This document shows, piece by piece, positions 1 to 10,491 of a stretch of DNA of 64,000 nucleotides. The DNA comes from Avena insularis. Lineage: Eukaryota; Streptophyta; Magnoliopsida; Poales; Poaceae. The position numbers were made by a program, and so were the translations under genes. The notes below the pieces were generated by a model. The model was not told the origin of the DNA and searched no databases. It was given only the letters and a program-made list of their open reading frames with translations. The stretch is taken from positions 440,376,028-440,440,027 of the forward strand of contig CM042688.1 in the NCBI GenBank assembly GCA_023614405.1, read 5' to 3'. Each line of letters starts with the position of its first letter. The stretch's first letter is position 1.

Positions 1-280
1 AGGGGTGCCGACAAAGGGCAAAGGAAAAAGAGGAGCGTCAGTACTGAGGCCAGTACACGGCGAGGCTAGAATTCGGCGGCTCTCGCCTATATAGGTATGG
101 TGGACTGAAGCGGCAACGAAGCATGCACTAAACAACCTATAGAGACTCGATTCAACTATCGGCTATTAGAGAGAGATAAGAAAGACCTATTCGTAACCAA
201 CCTTATACTAACACCAATCATACCCATCCTGGTATTCCCCCTCAAGACCAAACGAGGAAGTCAAACCGAGGAACTCACAC

Positions 281-612
281 AGTTGGCAGTTTTATTCATT
301 CTATTATAGTTGAAGCACTTACTAGTCAGATATAGATAGCATGAGTCATCCAGATAGCATAAGTAGTGGGCAGTTTTAGTTAACCATTCGGTTGTAGTTG
401 TAGTACTTACTAGTCAGATACAATTAGCATGTGACATCCCAAACCCAGCAATTGTTGGCACTTTTATTTCATTCCATTGGAGTTGCCATACTTACTAGGC
501 ACGTATAACATGACACAATACACCCCAGTTCCACCAGTTGTTGGCACTTTTATTATCCATTGCATTGTAGTGAAGCTGATTACTAGTCATATATTAAGTC
601 AAATTTATAGCA
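281..612. repeat. Diverged tandem repeat, about 85 bp x 4, inside the LTR
   Basis: Four imperfect copies begin near 281, 368, 453 and 539. Each carries a GTTGGCACTTTTATT-like start, then a TTGTAGTTGAAG-like piece and CTTACTAGTCAGATA. Copies 2 and 4 are the most eroded. The spacing is regular, at about 85 bases. Confidence 0.6.
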
Positions 613-654
613 CTACTTTAGTTATGCTTGTCTATGATCGAGATACTGTGCTCC

Positions 655-711
655 AAGTCGTCCATAACCGCGGACACGGCTTTCAGAAAGATTTACCCTG
701 CAGGGGTGCAC
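655..711 (-). other. Conserved LTR block (minus-LTR copy)
   Basis: On the minus strand this reads GTGCACCCCTGCAGGGT, then AGCCGTGTCCGCGGTTATGG and TTGGAG. The same ordered pieces occur in Gypsy-2 (24586-24645, 32391-32450) and, weaker, in Gypsy-1 (9018-9075, 18385-18442). Function unknown. Confidence 0.6.
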
Positions 712-2019
712 AAATAGCAACACACACACGATCAACCTCGGAAAAACCAAATCAAAACCCAATGAGGCTTTCATGACAAAGCAATCACAGGATTCATAAA
801 ATATTTTAGGGGGCCACCCCACTAAGCTACCCGCAACAAAGTTGGCCGGCTCCAGAACGGACCCAGGGTTTGCGCCAATGGCTATAAACGACTGAGAACC
901 CGAAAGTGTGACTGGGCTTGTCAATACCGCGAAAACACTCCGCAATTCCTAAACAGTACAGGTGCTCCATACACAATCGTAAATAAAGCAGTAAAGCATG
1001 CCATAAGTATAGGATAGTAATAAAGCCCCAAACTACTTTGTGGCCCCAAGAAATAAGAAATGAATCAAGCTCTGGCTAAGGGGGATTCATAGAGTCTCCC
1101 GTATGTGGATAGTGCGAATAGTCAAGGAACAGGTATCAAGTACTCGGGGCCTACGGGACACAGGTGGACATGAAAAAACAAATAACATATATTGTCCACC
1201 GGTGCCTCTTTCATTAGTTATCCCAGCAATTTAATAGTTGTGTTTAAAATCATGATCAGCTCCACCATTAAGCATCTCCACCATTAAGCATGTGCCAACC
1301 TTCCAACAACGGTGGAACAACAACGACGCAAAGCATCACCTGAGCAAGCAACTATGACTCGCAAGGCCGACTGTCTATCAAACAACAGGCAATAGGATGT
1401 GTCCAAGACAATATAGAGGCTGCAGGGAATATAAATGGTACACGGAAACTAAAGCATCGCAATAAGGATAGCAATAGATCAACGGGAGGGAGTAAAGACT
1501 AGAAATGCAAAATAGGTAGAAGGGGGGGGGAGAATGCTCGCCTGGGAAACACTGCCGAACGTTCATATCCGGAGAACTTGTCGATACTCGCATCAACTCA
1601 TCGGCCTAATCCGCGAAGAAGCAAACACTAGAAGAAACACCGGATGCAATATTTAATACTACAGCAGAAGATCCGGCATGCTTATGATATGATGCAAGGC
1701 ATGGCACAGATGCGGTGCAATTAGGCAATATTAAACGGAACCGGGGTCCCGACATTAATTAATAGGTTCCAGTTATTTAGATACCCCGCAAATTAAATTT
1801 GGAATTAACAAGGCAAAGCATGGCATCGGTTCGCTACACAAATTTAAATGGAGACATTATAAGACTAGAATAGCCCGCTTATAGACTCCATATTTAATTT
1901 AGGTGAATCGACTATTTAACCCAACCCACCAGATGACATGTATGCAAGCATGATGATTTAATGATGCGACAGGTATATGTCATATTATAAAAAATAGAGG
2001 CTTAGGGTCACACATCTGG

Positions 2020-2425
2020 GTTCGGAAGATCTTGGTTCCGGGGGTTCGGGGTTCGGCAGGGTTCGACGGGGATCGGTTCGATGGGAAACGAGGTTCGGAC
2101 TCCGGGGTTCAGGGTCTTCGGTTCTGTGAAGGAGATCATGGCGTTCCGAGAAGAAGATCTTGCCGTGCCGAGGGTTCGGTGTTCAAATCCTGGGAAGGAG
2201 GTCTTGCGGTTTTCCGTGAAGGCGATCTTGACGCTCGGTGCCTGTGAAGTAGATCTTGTCGTTCTGGCACCATCACCTCCGATCTCCGGTTGGAGTCTTG
2301 TCGTCCGTCTTTTGTCGGTGGCGAACTTGACCGATGGTCTTCGGGTCCGGGAAGGAGTTCTCGGTGCTCCGTGTGGAAGGCCTTGAGGGTTCGGTGACGG
2401 AGATCTTAACGGGTACCACAACACA
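2020..2425. repeat. Degenerate short-period repeat, GTGAAGGAGATCTTG type
   Basis: About ten degenerate copies of a 22-30 base unit built on (T/G)G(T/G)GAAGGAGATCTTG(A/C)CG, for example near 2125, 2147, 2191, 2214, 2242, 2347 and 2391. Frequent GTTCGG pieces lie between them. It is part of the LTR upstream of the GC-rich leader as read on the plus strand. Confidence 0.5.
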
Positions 2426-2429
2426 GGAG

Positions 2430-3660
2430 ATCGCTAGAGACGGTCTTGGCTGCACTCACGGAAGTAGAATTCGATGTCATCACGGCCTTCATTGTCTAGC
2501 AGCACAAATAATACTCCAAATCTCTAATTGCTCCACCGTCACACCAACAAACGGGCAGAGAGCCAAGCACATCAAGGACGAGCTCAGGTACGAGGACGCC
2601 GAGCAGAAACGCCACCACAGGGTCACGGCCACTGGCAGAAGAGCACCATGGGTCTATGGGGATCATGACGCGGATGACCCGAATAGGGATGAGGACGCCC
2701 GTGAGGCCGCAGATGAGCGGCTCCCGGCGGAAGAGCTGCAAGGCAGAGGCGAGGCGGCCATGGCGGTGCGGAGCTGCGGAGGCGCCGGATGCGGGACGGG
2801 GCGAGGCCGGTGACGTGGATGGTGACCGGGAGAGGTGTCGAGGACGGCAGCGAGGTCGTGGCGGCTCTACTCATGGGGAGGAACGCGAGTGCGCGGCGGC
2901 CCGGGATTCTGGTGAGAGGACGTCGGTGGCGGTTCCGCTACGAGACAGAGAGAAGAGCGCGTCGGCAGCGGGAGCTCGAGGAAGACGGCGAGGAGGCGCT
3001 TGAGGCGGGGCAGAACTTGGCGGTGGAGGCACGGGGTGCTGACCATGCGGAGAAGGCGAAGTCGGGGTATCGGCGTAGGGGCGAGCGGCCTCAGGCGAAG
3101 CCAAGCTGCAACGGAGAGGCGACGGACGCGCTGGCAGCGCCAGGGAGTTGCTGAGGCGGGTGGCCTGAGCGGCGATGGGGGTGAAGGGGAGCGGGGGATC
3201 AAGGATATGGCGGCGGGGTTGGTCGCTGCACGATGCACGCGGCTGGTGGGGCCGGGAACAGGGCAGGGCGGTAGGTGGAGGAAGGTGTGCGTGAGTGTGC
3301 GTGTATGACCGTGTGTGGCGGCTGCTGTGGAAAAAACGGGACGGGGGAGGATGGGTCACGGGGGAGATCGAGGCCAGCGCGGCGTGGGGGAACGGGCAGG
3401 TGGCTAGGTGGTGGGGCCAGGAGAGCGGGAGATGGCGCGAGGTGTACGCGAGCGAGGATGGGGATCGTGACCGGGTCCAGGTCCAGGAGTTGGTGGCTAT
3501 CGAGGTGGGTTTGCTCATATGCGTGCGACGCTGGGGTAGGCGGACACGACTCACGCGTGAGTGTGGGTCTAGGCCGGGGTTTTGGGGGCGATCGATGTGA
3601 GGTGGTCGGGCTCGCGGGGCTTAGGCTTGGTCGTTGGGTCAGGTGGGACTGGCGGTGGTG
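2430..3660 (-). other. GC-rich leader region of the minus-strand LTR
   Basis: A strongly GC-rich stretch. Several long overlapping open frames exist on both strands, as expected from base composition. The predicted peptides are low-complexity (Pro/Ser/Arg or Gly/Arg rich) and match no family I recognise. The two complete Gypsy LTRs have a comparable GC-rich zone after their TATA boxes. No gene is called. Confidence 0.45.
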
Positions 3661-4035
3661 GTAGGGAATAGGTGGGGTGTTAGTCTAGGGTTTCTAGGGT
3701 TTGGTTTGGAGGTGGCTGGCTGGGCTTTTGGGCCTGGCTGACTGCCTCCCAAAAATAATCTAAATATTTTATTTATTAAAAATGGGGCTTTTGTAAACCG
3801 TTTTTAGATAAAACAAAATAATCCGGAGAACCAGGGTTTTGATTTGAATAAAGACGGGGGGGATATTTAGAAAAATAAAATAGGCTATAAAAAATAGTTT
3901 TAGGCAAACATATGCATAAAGACATGAAGATGCTCAAATGCAATGTGGCATGATGACATGAGCATGCAGTCATGATGATGCACAAAACAAAAACAACACG
4001 CGATTTTCTAGTAGTGGTTTTAGCGGGGTGCTACA

Positions 4036-4684
4036 TCGGATTACCTGGTTGCACATCTAGACCCGATATTGTGTTGAGTGTAGGTGTGTGTGTAAGGTAT
4101 CAAGCAACTCCTAAAGAAAGCCACTTAGTGGCAGTCAAGAGAATCTTCCGATATTTGGTTCATTCCCCTAATTTTTGTTTATGGTATCCCAAGGGCTCCC
4201 ATTTCTCTCTTTGTGGTTATACTGATTCAGATTGGGCCGGTGACAAGAATGATAGGAAATCAACTTCTAGAGCTTGTCAATTTTTGGGAAGGTCTTTGGT
4301 ATGTTGGTCTTCTAAGAAGCAGAACTGTATATCTCTCTCCACCACTGAGGCTGAATATGTGGCTATTGCAAGTGCATGTACTCAATTATTGTGGATGAGG
4401 CAAACTTTAAAGGAATATGGGGTCAATTGTGACAAAATGCCTCTTTTATGTGATAATGAAAGTGCAATCAAAATTGCGTATAATCCGGTGCAGCATACAA
4501 GGAAAAACACATTGAGATTCGGAATAATTTAATTCAGGACTATGTTGCTCGTGGTGATATTGATCTATCTTTTGTGAGCACGAAGAACGAATTTGCTGAT
4601 ATTTTTACGAAGCCACTTGATGAAGCAAGATTTTGTTATTTGAGGAATGAGCTAAATATCGTTGATTCAAGGAGTTTGTCTTGA
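4036..4684 (+). pseudogene. Copia pol, C-terminal RNase H end (broken)
   Basis: This encodes the end of a Copia polyprotein. Visible landmarks are a SRPDIVLSVGVCVRYQA-like segment from about 4052, GYTDSDWAGDK (RNase H core acidic residue), a SWSSKKQNCISLST-like region written here CWSSKKQNCISLSTTEAEY with the catalytic-type E, and LLCDNESAIKIA. RNase H in Ty1/Copia elements degrades the RNA strand during reverse transcription. A single-base frameshift near 4500-4515 moves the rest into another frame, where an ADIFTKPLDEA motif and a TGA stop at 4682-4684 end the polyprotein. The wording of the motifs fits the SIRE/Maximus lineage best. The N-terminal part is missing because the minus-strand LTR sits directly before it. 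Confidence 0.85.
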
Positions 4685-5768
4685 TTACCCATGCACACAC
4701 TCTTATGTCTCCTCCTTATTTGGTTTAGGTGTGGGCATGGATATAGGGGGAGTGTGGTCCTAAGTGATTGGGCTAACCCTACCCCCATGATGCTAAAAGC
4801 AAGTCAAATCATTTCTCTTAATATGATTTTGTGATATATGAGCTTATTGATGAGTATTGGTCATGAACCCAAGATATATCTTCGCGGTGTCATACCATGC
4901 ACTCCAACAAGGTGGCCTCGGCCACCTCCCTCTTCCGTGAGAAGAGTTGGTTCTATGTGGATCTTCTTGGTTTTTCTTGCTTATCTTATGTTGTTATGGA
5001 AATCACACTCAATTTTGGCTTTTATTTGATTTGGTTCTTGCAAGGTAGTACCATCTCAGTTTGGTTATCTAATCCCAAGCCTTTCTCTATCCTCGAGCCA
5101 TCTATTCTTGCACACAAGTCCATTTCTTACCTTGTGGGGTTTTTTTGTTTGGTGGTGCGCGGGCCTGAATCTGTGTAAAACAGAACTTCAGAAATCAGGT
5201 CCGATTATCCGCCCCAAGTGGGGGCCGGATATTCCAGCCCTGGCGGCTTCTGTCCTTTAAGGGATGGGTGTTGGGGGGAAGAGCTCAAATAGAGCAGTTC
5301 TTCTCGCCCGACCCCTCTCTCTCTCCCAAGCCACCGCCCGCTTCCCCATCCCTCCCTGGAGCCGTTCCGGCCACCGGATTCTCCGGGCCTTCCCCGGATC
5401 TTCTTCCCCACGCATCTAGGTACCTCCTCCTCTGTGTTCTTCCTTCAATGAGTGAGGGTAACTCCCTCCGTCCCATCTTCTGTGTTGATGTGTTACTTGT
5501 TGGTGGAACGTAGACTAGGAGTCTCCTTGTGGTTTTTATTTTGTTTAGAAATCATAGCCTTGCAATTCCTGTGCCCGATCTACTTGTTGCAATCAATCTA
5601 GGCGATTCTATAAATTTCTACCAGGGACGGATTATCCGCCCCTAGCCTAGCCAGATTATCCGGCCTGACAGATTCATCTCTGATTTAGAATTCTTTAGAC
5701 TTTTTGCATGATGTATTTTTGGGCTGTAGATTGTTTGTCTACTATTTCTAATTTCTTCCTAGACTTGT
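4685..5768 (+). other. Copia spacer between pol and env-position ORF
   Basis: No coding capacity is recognised. It holds a purine tract ATATAGGGGGAG (about 4741-4752), which looks like an internal polypurine tract. It also holds three near-palindromic (G)GATTATCCG motifs (5201-5213, 5627-5640, 5652-5665) like those arrayed in the 3' LTR, and a pyrimidine-rich leader (5300-5400) followed by a splice-donor-like CTAG/GTACCT at about 5418. A matching acceptor, TTTCATAG/GTGG, lies at about 5811, just inside the next ORF. This suggests, without proof, that the downstream ORF has its own promoter and a 5' intron. An alternative reading is that part of this stretch is a remnant LTR of another Copia copy. 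Confidence 0.45.
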
Positions 5769-6490
5769 GTGTTTGCTTATCCCCGTGCTATCCATCTTAT
5801 TCGTTTCATAGGTGGTTCCAGTGTTCCCAAGACCTACAAGTGCCATCCCCGTGGCCTCTACATCAGGGACGAGGTTGAAGTGAGAAAAAGGAAAAGAGAG
5901 GCTGACTGCATGGCTGAACAAGCAAAGAAAGCAAAGGGAAGAGTGGCTTTGTCCAAGAGAAAAGGGAATGCAACCAAGGTCAACTATAAGACAATGGACT
6001 CTGTCACTTATTCTTCGATTCGTCACCGTGATCTGTTTGTGGAATATGAGCGAGATACACAGTTGGGTGACTCCCGCTTTTGGTGTGCTGACCAAAAGTC
6101 CATCTATGAGGATGTCTATTAGGCTTTGAAGATTCGCCATATCCGTCCCATGAATATTGCTAAGGCTATGTAGAAGCCTCAACTTGTTGATGCTATGGCT
6201 GTGACTGAAAGGATGGGGCGGCACCATCTTATGGCCCTTCCGTGTTCCTATGACTCCGGTGTGGTGAAGCAATTCTTCTCCACTTTGGTAATTTTTGGCG
6301 ATGAGAGCCACACCATGAAGTGTATGACCCATGACACTATGATGGAATATGATTTTCGTACCTTCGCTGAGGTGCTTGGCTATCCATTCCTTTGCAGGGA
6401 TCGGGCTTGTGGCCATCACATCATCACTCAACTCAAGCCCAACAAGGATGATGTTCTCTCTCCTTGCACAACTGATGATGGGATAGTGGG
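5769..6490 (+). pseudogene. Env-position ORF of the Copia element, part 1 (broken)
   Basis: The reading frame is open from about 5769 to the Gypsy-1 insertion at 6490, apart from two TAG codons (6120-6122 and 6171-6173). The start is uncertain: no ATG opens the frame, and a splice acceptor at about 5811 may mark the real exon start. The N-terminal part is Lys/Arg rich (VRKRKREADC, KKAKGRVALSKRK), then comes a globular region without a membrane segment that I can see. The position between pol and the 3' LTR is that of the env-like ORF of SIRE elements, and the composition recalls the family annotated as putative plant transposon protein. I do not recognise it with certainty. The coding frame resumes in phase at 19070, so Gypsy-1 split one ORF. 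Confidence 0.5.
6486..6490. repeat. Target site duplication GTGGG, left copy of Gypsy-1
   Basis: GTGGG directly precedes the LTR start TGTAACATCC. The second copy is at 19065-19069, directly after the LTR end CTTACA. Confidence 0.9.
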
Positions 6491-7241
6491 TGTAACATCC
6501 CAAAAAAAAATCATGTTTCAAAAACTCATTCATTTCATCCTTGCATCATTCATTCATATAGGGTTTTTCTCAAAATCATTTAGAGGCAGAAGTTTGAGCT
6601 ATGATTTCATGTGGGCAAATTGTCTCAATTGGCCACCACCCTTTGGGATTTGTTTGTCCATGACCTTGTTTGCTTGCCTCCATGATTGGAAAGATTAGGA
6701 GTAGCATTTAAACCCAAGATTCCAAATTTAGAAATAGTTTCAAACCCCTATTTCAAATATTTGCAACTAGAGCAAATCTCTGTTTATTTTGAAACCCAAG
6801 CTTGTCTAAGCCTTTGCAAGGTAACCACTAGGATATTTGATTGTTTATGAACCCACGTAACCCTGCAAAATCCCCAAAGCAGTTTGAATTCAAAAGGATT
6901 TGAATTCATATCAAATTCTATTCAGAAAATGGAATTAGAAAAAGAAAAGGCCTAAAGAAAAGAAACGGGCCGAGCGGCCAGAATCTGGCCCAGCAGCAAA
7001 TCAAGCCCAGCGAGCCCACCCGGGGATCTCCTTTTCCTTCTCACACGCGCGAGCGCACGCGTTAAGTCGCTGACAGACAGACCCCACCGCCACCTCGCAC
7101 TCTTCGCTGACGAGCGGGGCCAGTCCACGCCGCCTCGTCTTCCCAGAACCAGCGCCGACGACCACGTCGCTGCAGCAGTTGATGGCGGTAATGGCGCGGC
7201 GTAAATGGGCATTTATCCTCGGCGTTCCTGTCGATTCCCGG

Positions 7242-7248
7242 CTATAAG
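7242..7248 (+). promoter_or_regulatory. TATA box of Gypsy-1 5' LTR
   Basis: CTATAAG just after the GC-rich upstream zone. The same element is at 16622-16628 in the 3' LTR. A leader with splice-donor-like GGTGAGTCC follows about 100 bases downstream. Confidence 0.6.
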
Positions 7249-8388
7249 ATCCTCTCGCCGCGATCTTTTTCCCCAAACACCTCACTCACTCCGCCACCAG
7301 GCTGTCCTCAATCAGCTTTGCCCGCCGCAGAGAGCCTCTCCGACGATCGATTCCGGTGAGTCCAGAGCTCCTCCGCCTCTCGTCCCATAATCTGACTCAG
7401 CGTGTCTTGGCGCACCTCGACCTCACTAGTCCGTCTTGTATCGCCCAGTCGCCGGTTCCACTTGACACCGCGAGCACCGACGCGACATCTACTCCGACGA
7501 GTTTTTCCGAAGGTATGCATCCCTCGCTTTTCCGTTCACGCTCACTACTTCGCTTGACCTCGTGAATCTAACGTGTCTCGCCTTGCCTTGGGTGATCCAC
7601 ACGACGCCCACGACGACCACCCGACGCACCCGACGCCGCCACGAACTCCGATGAGCAATCGCAGCCGTGCGAAAGTGCCCTTGACCAACCGCAGTACGAC
7701 GAAGCCGCCGTGATCTCCTGAGCCGGTGAGCTACTCCTCCTTCTCCTCTCCGTCTGCATTGCCGGGCAACGCCATCGACCGACAGTTCCGCCGGTAGCCA
7801 CCGCTCGCCGCCAGTTCTTGGCCGGAGAAATAGCAATCGGATCAGATCGTAGCGCTAGGATAGATCCACTTAACCCCGAAGCGGTACGCGATCTGAGCCA
7901 CTAGATTTCATTTAGATCCTACGGCTGTGGAGCTCGATCCAGTGCGAAACGGTACGGGCGAATAAGAGCATGACGCGTGGCTAGGTTAGATCTGAAAATA
8001 GATTTAAAAACCAGAAATTTGATCCAAATTCAAATGCCTATATCTTTTGAATCACACGTTAGAATTTTGCAAACTTTATACCGTTGGATTCAGAAAAACA
8101 AGACCTTTCTGCCTATCCTTTTGTTTAGCAAATAGTAACCATTAGATGTGCTTAAATTGCAGAGACTTGTTTGAGGCCTTTTTGAATATAAGTTTAGTTT
8201 AGTATTTTATTTTTAGGGCTATTTAAGTTGTCTTGGCTATTTTGTGACTTATTTAGTTTCTGTATTCATGCACTTGCTTGGTTGAGTTTTCAAAAATCAT
8301 CACTTGGTAGATTCATGCATGCATGCATTCATAATATTTTTGTTTGTATATATTTGTGTGTAATTGTGTGCTATAACTTTGTGTGTAG

Positions 8389-9440
8389 ATTTTGCTAGTG
8401 ATTGTGATTGTGACGAGTGCTACTCTCCACACTACCAAGGCAAGTGATATCTTCATGAATATTCCATACCTATATTTTATACTTGCATTAGATATATTTT
8501 GTTAGGACTTGCATGCTACTTTTATCAATTGATGATGGGAAATCCTATTAGAATAGAATGCTAGAATTGCTAGGAGAATTCCCTAAAGATAAGTTGCCAT
8601 GCCATGCTTAGCCTAGCTACTAGAAAACAAGGGTGGTTTATATATTCACACTATGGAAAAATATTCTAAGTCTAAGGACTTGTTTTTATTTAACAAAACA
8701 ACTAAGTTAATGAATCACCTGGGTGGAATGGAAAGAATGGGATATGTTGAGTGGTTACACAAGGCCAGGGGTACTGGTGAACCTTGTGTATCTCACTTGT
8801 GGATGGCCACCCAGGAACAAAGAGATTTGAGTTGTCAAATGTTGAGAAGATTCAAGTGCAACCACTTGGTAATATGGGCTCTGCCATGATCTTAGGATGC
8901 TGGAACTTAGTCTCTTGGACAAAGGGTGGTAGATGGGTTGATAGGTTGGAGCCGTCCATTTGACTAAGGAAAGGCTAACAAGGATCATGTCTTGGGAAAC
9001 CAAGGCTTGTGGGGAAAGTGCACCACCTCTGCAGAGTGTAAAACCTAAGTACTTAGCCATGTCCCTAGTAAAGGACAATTTGAGCATCAAGACATGGAAA
9101 CTTCAAGAATCTCATCACTCCAATTTCTGAATAAAACTTGTGGGTGAACAAGGGTTAAAGGATCTTCAGTCTTTGATTGGTAGATGCCCTGAGTGGATCT
9201 TCAGTCTTTGATTGGTAGATACCTTGGGATAGTCTTTGCCAAACAAAAATTTAGTATTTTCAAAAAGTTAAGGAAAAATCTATTTTGAGCAATGCAAGCC
9301 TAAGCTCCACCAGCCAAATGCATATAGTATTATAGTCCACTTAAATATATACTAAGGTATCACTTGCCAATACTATTCCAAAGTATTGACCCTCTGTGGC
9401 TGTAACTTATGATGTTGCAGGTTACTCTGATGATGAATAG
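8389..9440 (+). other. Putative spliced acidic mini-ORF end in Gypsy-1 LTR (two exons)
   Basis: Exon-like 8389-8439 follows acceptor GTGTAG and reads, in phase 1, an Asp/Cys-rich peptide containing SDCDCDECYSPHYQ. It ends AAG before a GC-type donor (GCAAGT). The last exon 9421-9440 follows acceptor GTTGCAG, and the split codon G plus GT continues GYSDDE and a TAG stop. The intron would be 981 bases. Gypsy-2 has the same arrangement. The 3' LTR copy has a small deletion in the first exon. The upstream exon is not identified. This is inference from splice signals and phase only. Confidence 0.4.
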
Positions 9441-9699
9441 GAGTCATGAGTCTACACTCAACATGCTTGCCTGTGGCACATGAAGATGAAGACTTATGTT
9501 TATTTACATATTCCATAAACTCTTGTATTAGGCCTTTTGCCATGAGTTGTAAAAGACTATGTTTTATCTCTGGAATGACTGTAATAAACGACCTTTGTAT
9601 CTGTGTACTTCATCTTAAACTGTGGATGCTAGCATTGATCTAGGGACTAGCATTGCAATCACAAGGATCTTTTCCTTTAATAAGGAGGGATCTTACAGA

Positions 9700-9717
9700 T
9701 GGTATCAGAGCACTGTG
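9700..9717 (+). other. Primer binding site of Gypsy-1
   Basis: TGGTATCAGAGC two bases after the LTR end is the complement of the 3' end of plant initiator tRNA-Met, the usual primer for this group. Confidence 0.85.
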
Positions 9718-9788
9718 TTGCCTGTAGGATTATGACCCTAGGATTGGAAACCACTAAGGAAAATTTTAACTTCTTCTACACTTTGTAG

Positions 9789-10293
9789 ATGAACTCCGTC
9801 AACGAAGCCGTGAAGAAAGGACCACTCATGACCATGACTTTGGAGTGTGAGACTGAGTTTCCCAAGATTCTCAAGGACCTCATGGAAACCATGGGAGTAC
9901 ATGGTGCAAAGGTACAAAGGCTTTCCAGTGATGGAGGATGGAGTGGAGTATTGGTGGGTGCAACTTCACTTGTACAAGAATAAGGAAGACAACCACAAAG
10001 AAAAGGGCTTCTGCATGTTCACCAACACTTTTATGCACACCACATTCTTTGAGTCAGCAAAAGAAGCAGCTTGGAAGACTATCAAGGAACTAAGTGTTAG
10101 AGTCAAGTGCAAGATGCTCAACCTCCAAAAAGACTTAGAGAAAGAGAAGGAACATACCCAAGAGTTGGAAATCACCAACCAATCCTTAAGAGGAGATATT
10201 ATAGACTTAGTGATAGAAGCATGTGAACAAGATAGGGTGATTGCCACTAGGAACATTGTGTTAGCCACCAGATCCAATGAGATAGGATTGTAA
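9789..10293 (+). pseudogene. Gypsy-1 pre-gag ORF A (broken)
   Basis: An ORF between the primer site and gag, on the sense strand. It starts ATG at 9789, is shifted near 9845-9860 and continues to TAA near 10291. It encodes a segment with EYWWVQLHLYKNKED, then FESAKEAAWKTIKEL, then a charged helical stretch (about 10120-10200, KDLEKEKEHTQELE) that should form a coiled coil. I do not recognise a named family. Gypsy-2 has an ORF in the same place (25467-26228) that also ends in a coiled coil. From memory, some rice long-LTR Gypsy elements have been described with an extra ORF ahead of gag; I could not check this. Its role is unknown. Confidence 0.55.
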
Positions 10294-10491
10294 GCGCACT
10301 TCGTTAGTTGGACCACCACCTATCACCTTATTTTCCAAAAGGATACCTTAAATAAGTTTGAACCTTGGTTGATGTAATGGATTCTTGTATGCATGACTTG
10401 TATAATTTTTGTGTGTCCCAAGAATGTGTTTGAATGTTTCTCTTGTTTATCTTAAATTGTGTTGTTCTAACTTTTTCAATCTTATAAATAG

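Larger units (their letters stand above)
1..4035 (-). mobile_element. Long Gypsy LTR, minus strand, left end outside window or unresolved
   Basis: Read on the minus strand the segment starts at 4035 with TGTAGCACCCCG, the usual start of long Gypsy LTRs in grasses and close to the TGTAAC starts of the two complete elements at 6491 and 21405. It has the same order of parts: AT-rich start, GC-rich leader (about 3660 to 2430), then a conserved block (711-655) placed about 3.3 kb from the LTR start, as in the element at 21405. It interrupts Copia pol, which begins abruptly at 4036. If the length matches its relatives the other end lies near position 1. The flanking five bases on the right are TCGGA; I find no matching copy on the left, so the target duplication is not confirmed. 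It could be a solo LTR or one end of a full element. Confidence 0.6.
6491..9697 (+). repeat. Gypsy-1 5' LTR
   Basis: Starts TGTAACATCCC and ends GATCTTACA. Pairs with 15878-19064. It has a TATA box at 7242-7248, a GC-rich leader (about 7000-7850) and an AT-rich second half, including acidic exon-like segments (8389-8439, 9421-9440) and the conserved block (9018-9075). The differences from the 3' LTR are mostly one-base indels, concentrated in the GC-rich part. Confidence 0.93.

Noticed and set aside
2008..3664. Many long open frames on both strands in the GC-rich part of the minus LTR
   Set aside because: GC-rich DNA has few stops; the frames overlap on both strands, give low-complexity peptides and match no family.
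4005..4017. TTTTCTAGTAGTG, which resembles an inverted CACTA terminus (CACTACTAGAAAA)
   Set aside because: It lies 18 bases inside the LTR start, no sub-terminal repeats follow, and no partner or three-base duplication is seen; taken as chance.
5769..6490. Calling the Copia extra ORF a true envelope gene
   Set aside because: Position fits, but no signal peptide, membrane segment or fusion-type region is seen.
5748..6533. Long minus-strand open frame of 261 codons
   Set aside because: It is the antisense shadow of the Copia extra ORF and runs across the Gypsy-1 insertion border.
7001..7836. Open frames in the Gypsy-1 LTR leader (and 16336-17220 in the other LTR)
   Set aside because: The frames are not kept between the two LTR copies because of indels, and no domain is visible.
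9700..9717. tRNA gene at TGGTATCAGAGC
   Set aside because: Only the complement of a tRNA 3' end; no cloverleaf; it is the primer binding site.
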